A stretch of DNA of 5,148 nucleotides from Candidatus Cloacimonadota bacterium (GTDB lineage Bacteria; Cloacimonadota; Cloacimonadia; Cloacimonadales; Cloacimonadaceae), in NCBI GenBank assembly GCA_023230795.1, contig JALNWR010000190.1, forward strand, positions 1-5,148, in the 5' to 3' direction. The translations under genes were made by a program, and so were the position numbers. Each line of letters begins with the position of its first letter. The stretch's first letter is position 1. Below the pieces are notes generated by a model that was not told the DNA's origin, did not search any database, and saw nothing but the letters and a program-made list of their open reading frames with translations. Positions 1 to 5,148 of the stretch are shown here, piece by piece.

Positions 1-194
1 ATCATTCAGTACACTAAATCAGACAGATACAAGACCAAGGAATTCGTTTATTATAGGATAGCTGAGGTTATCGCTATCTGTATCACGCTGTTTATCCAGT
101 ATAAACGACGGCCAAATATACAGAAAAGGCGTGATCGAGACCAGATGAAAATTAGGTTCTAAAAAAAATGGGGGAATGCCAGCAATGTTTATAC
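1..194. other. AT-rich left flank, no confident gene
   Basis: No recognisable gene lies in this stretch. One plus-strand frame is open from the window edge to a TAA at 160-162 (53 codons). It could be the C-terminal tail of an upstream gene: it has a short hydrophobic patch (residues AEVIAICITLFI) followed by a very basic end. I recognise no family in it. A 60-codon minus-strand frame (201-19) overlaps it and is equally anonymous. There is a weak 6-bp inverted repeat, GATAGC/GCTATC, at 57-62 and 73-78, without a following T-run. Whether this is coding or intergenic cannot be decided from the window alone. Confidence 0.3.
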
Positions 195-211
195 TTGACA
201 TCTATACCCAT

Positions 212-240
212 TTTATATTGGAGGATACAAATTATATACT
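212..240 (+). promoter_or_regulatory. Candidate sigma70-like promoter for the aminotransferase gene
   Basis: TTTATA at 212-217 (4 of 6 matches to TTGACA) lies 17 bp before TATACT at 235-240 (5 of 6 matches to TATAAT). Transcription would start near 247 and give a leader of about 18 nt that contains the ribosome binding site. A perfect TTGACA at 195-200 is also present, but no good -10 box lies 16-18 bp after it. The region is very AT-rich, so chance matches are likely. If the host is of Bacteroidota type, its promoter consensus would differ. Confidence 0.3.
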
Positions 241-265
241 AAATATATTCAAAATGGAGGATACA
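219..265 (+). repeat. 11-bp direct repeat TGGAGGATACA, two copies
   Basis: TGGAGGATACA occurs at 219-229 and again at 255-265, with a 36-bp period. The second copy supplies the Shine-Dalgarno sequence and the A of the ATG of the aminotransferase gene. The first copy has the same GGAGG core but no ATG, GTG or TTG at a usable distance, so it cannot start a protein in the obvious way. It could be a remnant of a local duplication, a standby ribosome site, or a regulator-binding half-site. Similarity does not extend clearly beyond the 11 bp. Confidence 0.6.
256..260 (+). promoter_or_regulatory. Ribosome binding site of the aminotransferase gene
   Basis: GGAGG lies 4 nt before the ATG at 265. The spacing is slightly short, but the match to the anti-Shine-Dalgarno sequence is strong. 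It fixes the start at 265, and no other in-frame start with a ribosome site lies nearby. Confidence 0.75.
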
Positions 266-1506
266 TGTCCAATAATCTTAAGTATGGAACCATTGGTTCC
301 CCTGAAGCATTAGAACTTGCCGATAAATATGGTGATCATAATTATCTGCCGCTTCCAGTCGTCATAGCCAAAGGTGAAGGTGTATTTATGTGGGACCCGG
401 AAGGGAACCGCTATTATGATTTTCTATCAGCACATTCTACTTTGAATCAGGGACACTGTCATCCTAAAATTATAAAAGCTCTGTGTGACCAAGCTCAAAT
501 TCTAACGCTAACCACCCGCGCTGTGATGGACAACAAGCTGGGTGAATATGAGAAATTCATTACCGAATATTTCGGTTACGAAATGGTTATGCCCATGAAT
601 AGCGGCGCCGAAGGCATGGAAGCAGCAATGAAGATAGTTCGCAAATGGGCCTACAACGTCAAAGGCGTAGAAGATGACAAGGCTATCATCATCTTTACTG
701 AAAACAACTTTCACGGTCGCAGCATTGCTCTCGTGTCTGGCTCTTCAAACCCACATTATTATAAAGGTTATGGACCTTTATTACCCGGCATCGCGAAAGT
801 GCCTTTTAATGATTCAAACGCTCTGAAAGACTTTCTGGTCGAAAACGGCAAGAACGTAGCCGCTTTTTTTGTGGAACCCATACAGGGCGAAGCAGGCGTC
901 TTTGTGCCGGATGATGGTTATCTGAAAAGCTGTTTCGATCTTTGCAAAGAGCATAATGTACTCTTTGTGGCAGATGAAATCCAAAGTGGTCTCGCGCGCA
1001 CCGGCAAGCTTTTGGGCTGTGATCATGACAATGTGCGTCCAGACGTACTGGTTCTGGGCAAATCCCTCTCCGGTGGCGTATTGCCCGTATCCGCTGTTCT
1101 TGCAGACCGTGAGATCATCTTGCAAATCGAACCCGGTCAGCATGGTTCCACATTTGCTGGTTTCCCGCTGGCTGGCGTCGTGGTCAAAGCCGCTCTGGAA
1201 GTAGTGAGAGATGAAAACCTCGCCGAGAACGCCCTTGAACTGGGAGAGTATTTTCGAAAAGAGATACGCAGCATCAAGCACCCGATGCTGACCTTGGTGC
1301 GCGGTCGTGGCCTGCTCAACGCCATCGTGGTCAAACCCAAAGACGGACTTGAGGCCTGGGACGTTTGCCTGATGCTCAAAGACAAGGGCCTGATCTGTAA
1401 ACCTACTCATCGGCACACCATCCGTATGGCTCCGCCCTTGATCATCACCAAAGAGCAGATGGTGGAATGCGTGCACATCATCAAAGATGTATTTAACGCC
1501 CTCTAA
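265..1506 (+). CDS. rocD: Ornithine aminotransferase-like class III PLP enzyme
   Basis: The 413-residue protein is full length for ornithine 5-aminotransferase, which moves the delta-amino group of ornithine to 2-oxoglutarate, giving glutamate semialdehyde and glutamate (cytosolic; arginine/proline metabolism). The fold-type I signature is present: YGDHNYLPLP near 22-31, NQGHCHPK at 61-68, MNSGAE at 111-116, EPIQGEAG at 204-211, the cofactor aspartate D237 in ADEIQSGLARTG, the Schiff-base lysine K266 in VLGKSLSGG, and the carboxylate-binding IRMAPPL with R387. Compared from memory with human OAT, Y55, R180, E235, T322 and R413 are kept (Y27, R152, E209, T296, R387). Tyr85, which governs ornithine specificity, is His57, and the Asn of GGNP is Phe300. 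The gene is monocistronic here, with a strong ribosome site before it and a terminator after it. An aminotransferase with a shifted substrate is a real alternative, so the symbol is tentative. Confidence 0.85.
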   Translation: MSNNLKYGTIGSPEALELADKYGDHNYLPLPVVIAKGEGVFMWDPEGNRYYDFLSAHSTLNQGHCHPKIIKALCDQAQILTLTTRAVMDNKLGEYEKFITEYFGYEMVMPMNSGAEGMEAAMKIVRKWAYNVKGVEDDKAIIIFTENNFHGRSIALVSGSSNPHYYKGYGPLLPGIAKVPFNDSNALKDFLVENGKNVAAFFVEPIQGEAGVFVPDDGYLKSCFDLCKEHNVLFVADEIQSGLARTGKLLGCDHDNVRPDVLVLGKSLSGGVLPVSAVLADREIILQIEPGQHGSTFAGFPLAGVVVKAALEVVRDENLAENALELGEYFRKEIRSIKHPMLTLVRGRGLLNAIVVKPKDGLEAWDVCLMLKDKGLICKPTHRHTIRMAPPLIITKEQMVECVHIIKDVFNAL

Positions 1507-1526
1507 ACGATAATATTAGATGAATG

Positions 1527-1553
1527 AGAAGCGGGATATCTCCCGCTTCTTTT
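1527..1553 (+). terminator. Intrinsic terminator after the aminotransferase gene
   Basis: A 10-bp perfect stem (AGAAGCGGGA at 1527-1536 with TCCCGCTTCT at 1541-1550) encloses a 4-nt loop, and T's follow at 1550-1553. It begins 21 nt after the TAA. The opposite strand has no T-run after the stem, so it should stop plus-strand transcription only. Confidence 0.85.
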
Positions 1554-1637
1554 GATAATATATAGCCCAGATTCTCAAGCCCGGTTTTAAGTGATGAAGA
1601 ATCCAGCACTCTTTATATCTGCATAACTTTAGAATGC

Positions 1638-1668
1638 AAAAACCCCTCCAAGCAAAGCCAGAAGGGGT
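1638..1668 (-). terminator. Intrinsic terminator of the RND-lipoprotein-Nfu unit
   Basis: Read on the minus strand, ACCCCTTC (1668-1661) pairs with GGAGGGGT (1649-1642), an 8-bp stem with one G-U pair around an 11-nt loop. T's run at 1642-1638, the first also closing the stem. It lies about 21 nt after the Nfu stop codon. The 84 bp between this and the plus-strand terminator hold nothing I recognise. Confidence 0.85.
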
Positions 1669-1689
1669 CTATAGATTATGTTTGTTAGA

Positions 1690-1920
1690 TTACTTCACCG
1701 AGATTACTTCTACTACCTCGGGGATTTCTTCTTTTACTATTCGTTCTATACCCGCTTTGAGAGTAAGCGTGGCCATGGGGCAGCCGTTGCAGGCACCTTT
1801 GAGGCGAACCTCCACCACGTTATCTTCGCGGATTTGAACCAGTTCCACATCTCCGCCATCGGCTTGGATGGCAGGACGAACCTTATCCAGCACAGCTTCG
1901 AGTTTGGTTTTGTCTATCAT
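1690..1920 (-). CDS. NifU C-terminal-domain (Nfu-type) Fe-S scaffold/carrier protein
   Basis: This 76-residue protein is a single NifU C-terminal domain (the Nfu domain) with nothing attached. Its markers are the start of the domain, VRPAIQADGGDVELV (about 14-28), and the cluster-ligating CxxC in GACNGCPMATLTLKAGIE, with C44 and C47. The domain continues through KEEIPEV. Such proteins hold a labile 4Fe-4S cluster, usually across a dimer through the two CxxC motifs, and pass it to client enzymes in the cytosol. The ATG at 1920 follows a purine-rich AAAGGA whose spacing is 6 nt. The gene is last in its transcription unit, 12 bp after the lipoprotein gene, and ends just before a terminator. Its presence behind an efflux pump gives no evident functional link and may be simple co-location. 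The domain call is secure, but the exact client role is not. Confidence 0.93.
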   Translation of the reverse strand: MIDKTKLEAVLDKVRPAIQADGGDVELVQIREDNVVEVRLKGACNGCPMATLTLKAGIERIVKEEIPEVVEVISVK

Positions 1921-1932
1921 TTCCTTTCCTTT
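1921..1932 (-). promoter_or_regulatory. Tandem ribosome binding site before the Nfu gene
   Basis: The whole 12-nt gap between the lipoprotein TAA and the Nfu ATG reads AAAGGAAAGGAA on the minus strand. The distal AAAGGA (1932-1927) has the correct 6-nt spacing. The proximal AGGAA touches the ATG and is too close to act. The gap leaves no room for a promoter, which supports co-transcription. Confidence 0.7.
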
Positions 1933-2445
1933 TTATATTGCCGGATTCACCAGAGTATAAGTCTTGCCTTTGGGGCTAAAGAATTCGGCTTTGTCTTCTG
2001 AAATTTTAGCGATAACGATCTCGCCATCTTCGCTCTGATAATTCCAGGTTTTTTCCAGAGGTTTGTAACTAAGCTCCATCTCATTGTCCGGGTTTGCCAG
2101 ATCCTGCAGGATTACCTGATTCTGTCTGATAGTAATTTTGTAATCCTTCCCATCCTGGGATGCGTATTTGATAACTTCATCCTGAGGGCCCATAGCGATA
2201 GGATTGCTACCGGTCCAAAATTCGATGGTATTGAAAAGAATAGCATCCAGGGAAACCGCAAGGTTATAAACCGGCACGATGGATAGCACCCAGAATAGAA
2301 TCTGGTTTTCCCATCTCCCTCCAAAACTTTCGTTGAAGTCATAGACTTTGCGGGTGGCGGCAAAATTGCCAAAGCATCCACCCATACCGACGGTCAACAT
2401 TACCGCCACCATGGCGATACTCACGAGCTTAATTGTTCTGTTCAT
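1933..2445 (-). CDS. DUF3332-like predicted lipoprotein
   Basis: The protein has 170 residues. It starts with a basic N-terminus and a hydrophobic signal (about 7-20) leading to MGGC, a lipobox-like site with Met at -3, so C24 is the likely lipidated residue. After it comes a conserved-looking stretch, KVYDFNESFGGRW (33-45), then a second hydrophobic segment (about 49-72) and FNTIEFWTGSNPIAMG (71-86). This order resembles the DUF3332 family of envelope proteins of unknown function, from memory. The C-terminal half (about 90-170) is polar, alternates in a beta-strand manner, and contains a DGK/DGE repeat-like pattern. The start at 2445 is chosen for its AAGGAG site 7 nt upstream, which lies inside the RND gene; the two genes overlap by 17 bp. 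The function is unknown, and an accessory role for the pump is only suggested by position. Confidence 0.85.
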   Translation of the reverse strand: MNRTIKLVSIAMVAVMLTVGMGGCFGNFAATRKVYDFNESFGGRWENQILFWVLSIVPVYNLAVSLDAILFNTIEFWTGSNPIAMGPQDEVIKYASQDGKDYKITIRQNQVILQDLANPDNEMELSYKPLEKTWNYQSEDGEIVIAKISEDKAEFFSPKGKTYTLVNPAI

Positions 2446-5148
2446 AACAGTTCTCCTTTTTCATCTCGTTATGTGTGCTCAAATAGTAGAATGCAGGCAC
2501 CACGATCAAGGTAAGCAGGGTGGAGACGATCAATCCGCCGATGGATACTATACCCATAGGCATTCTGAATTCGCGTCCAGAAGAGCCGATTCCCATGGCC
2601 ATGGGCAGCATGCCGATCACGATCGACAGCGTGCTCATGATGATGGGCTTTAGCTTCATCTTTCCTGCTTCCAGGAGGGCGTCGTGCGAACACATTCCTT
2701 CTTTGCGCTTCACATTTACGTAGTCTAATATTAATATAGCGTTATTTACCACAATGCCAACTAACATTACCATCGCCAACATAGAAAAGAGGTTAATTCC
2801 TACTTTTGAGATGAAGAGAGCCAGAATGACTCCAATGATGGCCATAGGCACAGTAGCCAGGATGATAAAGGGTTGAGTAAAGCTTTCCAGGATGGCTGCC
2901 AGGAGCATATAGGTAAGCAGCACAGCGATCAAGAAAGTACGGATCATATCGACCAAAGTTTCAGAAAGCATGGTAGCTTGTACCCCCCAACCTATTTTAT
3001 ATCCACTGGGGAAGGTCAGTTTATCCAATCTTTTAGTGATCTCGGCATTGATGTTTCCGCTGGAATATCCCTTAGCCACGTTACCGGTGATTTCAATTGA
3101 TTTGTAGCGATCTTTGTGAATTCGTCTGTTTACTCCTGCGGAGAAATCCATATCTACCAATTGTGAAACCAGATAGCTCTGCCCCATAATCACTATGCTG
3201 AGGTTTTTGATTTTATCGGGATGATTTACATCCTCCTCAGGCAGGACCAGCCTGATGTCATACTGATTTCCGGCTTCGCGGTAATATGTGGCCACCATGC
3301 CTTCAACGCTGCTGCGCATGGCTACAGCCACATCATAGACCGTGGCGCCGATATCGGCCAGACGGTCACGTTTGGGATACAGGGTGATCTCTGATGTACC
3401 GGGGCGCGAGCTGCTATCCACGTTTGTCAGCCCGGGGATATCCCTGATCTGATCCATCACGTCAAATTTGAGCTCTTCCAATACTTCCTGATCCTGTCCT
3501 TGCAGGTAAAAGCTTACTCCGGAGCCGCCCGCCATGGCCATCATCCCGCCTTGATCGCTCACCTTAATCACAGCATTGGGGATATCGGCAAGTTCCAAGG
3601 TGAGCAGATTCACCAAGTCCAGATTGCTGAGGCTGCGCTCTTTTTTATCTTTCAGCTTGATATCTGCTGCGGCGAGATTCGTTCCCGAGCTAATGCCTGT
3701 GGAACCGATGTTGCATACTATATGTTCGATCTCATCATATTTTGCGCAGCGTTCATTTACCTCTTTTACTACCGCAGCGGTCTGATCCAGGTTCACCCCT
3801 TCGGGGAGCTCGATGCTCACCGAGATATTACCCTGGTCCATAACCGGCAGCAGTTCAAAGCCCAAACCGGGCACTAAGAGCAAGCTAAGACCCAGTATCA
3901 GCACGGAAGAAAACACTATTGCCAGTGCGGTTCCTTTGTTTCTCAGGACAAATTTCATGAGTTTCTGATACTGATTGCCAAAACGATCGAAGAGTCCATC
4001 AAACCACACGCCAAATCTATTATACTTCTTCTTCTCCGGGATGATGATGGAAGCCAGCATTGGCGTGATCGTAAAGGATGCGATCAGCGAAAAAATGGTG
4101 GCAAAGGTAACCGTGAGCGCAAATTCCTTAAGGAATCCGCCCACCATGGAGCTCATTGAGGCGATAGGCAAGAATACCACGATATTCGTCAGCGTGGAAG
4201 CCAGCACAGCCACTGTGATCTCGGAGGTTCCTTTGTAGGCTGCATCTTTACGATTGTTGCCCATGTCCCTGTGGCGGAAGATGTTTTCGATTACCACCAC
4301 GGAGTTTGTCACCAATATCCCCACTGCCGTAGAAAATCCGGTAAGCGTAAGCAGATTCAGAGTAAAACCTGCCGCATTCAGGAAGATAAAGGTAGAAATA
4401 ATCGAGATCGGCATGGACAAAGCCACGATGAGAGTGCTGCGAAAATCGTGCAGGAAGATAAAAAGAACCAGGCCAGTAAGCAGGATTCCCAGCCAGATCG
4501 TATTCAGGGTATCCGATACGGTGGATTTGGTAAAGACACTATCATCACGAATGATATTCAGCTGAGTACCATCAGGCAATTCAGCTTGCATATCCGGCAG
4601 CTCTTCATTGATCCTCTTGGCGATGTTGGTCACGTTTCCATCCGAGCTTTTGGTGATGGAAAGACGAATAATATTATCGTCGCTCACGTTCTCGCTCACA
4701 TTGAAATAAGTGGCTTTTTGAGTGATACGCTCCTGTCCGTCTATCACTTCGGCCAGGCTGCCCAATTTCTTGGGGCCAAACTGGGTGGGAATCTCCAGAT
4801 TGGCAATTTCCTCCACACTGGTAAATTCACCTTTTACTCGCACGGAATAATCCTGAGTGCCATAGCTGAAGATGCCAGCAGGCATATCTAAATTCTGTGC
4901 CGCCAAAATCTGATTTAGCTGCATCAAAGAGATGTTATTCTCAAAAATCACCCGATCCGAAATCTGAACTCCAATCTCTCGCTTGGCTCCTCCAGACAGG
5001 CTTACCTGCGCCACACCTTCGATCTGCGACAGCCTTTCCTTGAGCTTGCCATCCGCCAGTTCATAGAGCTCACGGCTGTCCATATCTCCTGAAAGCACCA
5101 AGTCCATAAAGGGAAAAGCGCTGAAATCAAACTTCTGCACGGCAGGTC
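2429..5148 (-). CDS. RND-family (HAE-1/AcrB-like) efflux permease, 5' end cut by the window edge
   Basis: An inner-membrane RND pump subunit, normally working as a trimer with a periplasmic adaptor and outer-membrane channel. Residues are numbered from the GTG at 5140, but this is an internal Val: the frame stays open to the edge (Pro, Ala precede it), so about 130 N-terminal residues with TM1 are missing from the expected 1,030 or so. Seen in order: the rest of the first porter/docking region (1-205), TM2-TM6 (about 211-367), TM7 (about 403-424), the second porter/docking region (about 430-728) with the GGMMAMAGGSG loop, and TM8-TM12 (about 732-887). TM4 reads GILVTNSVVVIEN (274-286), so AcrB D407/D408 correspond to T278/N279. 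TM10 reads VGIVVNNAILILDY (794-807), with N799 at the K940 position. The stop TAA is at 2431-2429. The substrate cannot be predicted. Confidence 0.95.
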   Translation of the reverse strand, partial: PAVQKFDFSAFPFMDLVLSGDMDSRELYELADGKLKERLSQIEGVAQVSLSGGAKREIGVQISDRVIFENNISLMQLNQILAAQNLDMPAGIFSYGTQDYSVRVKGEFTSVEEIANLEIPTQFGPKKLGSLAEVIDGQERITQKATYFNVSENVSDDNIIRLSITKSSDGNVTNIAKRINEELPDMQAELPDGTQLNIIRDDSVFTKSTVSDTLNTIWLGILLTGLVLFIFLHDFRSTLIVALSMPISIISTFIFLNAAGFTLNLLTLTGFSTAVGILVTNSVVVIENIFRHRDMGNNRKDAAYKGTSEITVAVLASTLTNIVVFLPIASMSSMVGGFLKEFALTVTFATIFSLIASFTITPMLASIIIPEKKKYNRFGVWFDGLFDRFGNQYQKLMKFVLRNKGTALAIVFSSVLILGLSLLLVPGLGFELLPVMDQGNISVSIELPEGVNLDQTAAVVKEVNERCAKYDEIEHIVCNIGSTGISSGTNLAAADIKLKDKKERSLSNLDLVNLLTLELADIPNAVIKVSDQGGMMAMAGGSGVSFYLQGQDQEVLEELKFDVMDQIRDIPGLTNVDSSSRPGTSEITLYPKRDRLADIGATVYDVAVAMRSSVEGMVATYYREAGNQYDIRLVLPEEDVNHPDKIKNLSIVIMGQSYLVSQLVDMDFSAGVNRRIHKDRYKSIEITGNVAKGYSSGNINAEITKRLDKLTFPSGYKIGWGVQATMLSETLVDMIRTFLIAVLLTYMLLAAILESFTQPFIILATVPMAIIGVILALFISKVGINLFSMLAMVMLVGIVVNNAILILDYVNVKRKEGMCSHDALLEAGKMKLKPIIMSTLSIVIGMLPMAMGIGSSGREFRMPMGIVSIGGLIVSTLLTLIVVPAFYYLSTHNEMKKENCYEQNN
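2453..2458 (-). promoter_or_regulatory. Ribosome binding site of the lipoprotein gene, inside the RND gene
   Basis: AAGGAG on the minus strand lies 7 nt before the ATG at 2445 and within the last codons of the pump gene. Ribosomes finishing the pump would uncover or reuse it, so translational coupling is likely. Confidence 0.75.

Noticed and set aside
19..201. A 60-codon minus-strand frame in the left flank
   Set aside because: It has no recognisable family, no clear ribosome site before its ATG, and it competes with an equally open plus-strand frame. There is not enough support to call a gene.
195..223. Perfect TTGACA at 195-200 as the -35 box of a promoter
   Set aside because: No acceptable -10 hexamer lies 16-18 bp downstream. 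TATATT at 214-219 is only 13 bp away and GATACA at 224-229 is 23 bp away.
814..1476. A 220-codon minus-strand frame antisense to the aminotransferase gene
   Set aside because: It mirrors the codon pattern of a gene with intact active-site motifs. Its product is His/Phe-rich with no family resemblance, and it has no convincing ribosome site.
1570..1603. GATTCT/AGAATC inverted repeat between the two terminators
   Set aside because: The stem is only 6 bp with a 22-nt loop and no T-run, so it is likely chance in an AT-rich spacer.
4271..4891. A 206-codon plus-strand frame inside the RND gene
   Set aside because: It is a shadow of the RND coding sequence on the other strand. Its product is His/Gln/Arg-rich low-complexity protein with no recognisable domain.
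5138..5140. GTG at 5140 as the true start of the RND gene
   Set aside because: The frame remains open to the window edge, and the protein would lack TM1 and the first porter segment. The GTG aligns with an internal Val of the PAVQ-type segment found in RND proteins.

Overview
The window is a bacterial chromosomal fragment of about 45% G+C with two convergent transcription units separated by a short stretch holding a terminator for each side. No mobile element, CRISPR array, tRNA or rRNA gene was seen. The gene set (a DUF3332-type lipoprotein, a stand-alone Nfu-domain protein, an HAE-1-like RND pump and a eukaryote-like ornithine aminotransferase) and the A-rich/GGAG ribosome binding sites fit a Gram-negative bacterium from or near the Fibrobacteres-Chlorobi-Bacteroidetes/Cloacimonadota part of the tree. 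That placement is an impression from protein style, not a measured result.

Layout: positions 1-264 are AT-rich and hold no gene I can name, but they contain a candidate promoter and an 11-bp direct repeat that includes the ribosome binding site of the next gene. Positions 265-1506 (+) encode a complete ornithine aminotransferase-like PLP enzyme, followed by a clear intrinsic terminator (1527-1553). From the right edge, reading leftwards on the minus strand, come an RND-family efflux permease (5' end cut by the window edge, stop at 2429), a DUF3332-like lipoprotein (2445-1933) that overlaps the pump gene by 17 bp, and a small Nfu-type Fe-S protein (1920-1690) 12 bp further on. A second intrinsic terminator (1668-1638) closes this unit.

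The three minus-strand genes look co-transcribed and translationally coupled. The pump presumably exports a substrate across the cell envelope with a membrane-fusion protein and outer-membrane channel encoded upstream, outside the window. The lipoprotein may be an envelope accessory. The Nfu protein is a housekeeping Fe-S carrier with no obvious link to efflux. The aminotransferase belongs to arginine/ornithine/proline metabolism and is separately transcribed.

Nothing here amounts to a clearly new system. The two points most worth a second look are residue changes at functional sites: the pump has Thr-Asn where the proton-carrying Asp-Asp (or Asp-Asn) of transmembrane helix 4 is expected, and the aminotransferase has His where human OAT has its specificity residue Tyr85, plus Phe in place of the Asn of the GGNP motif.
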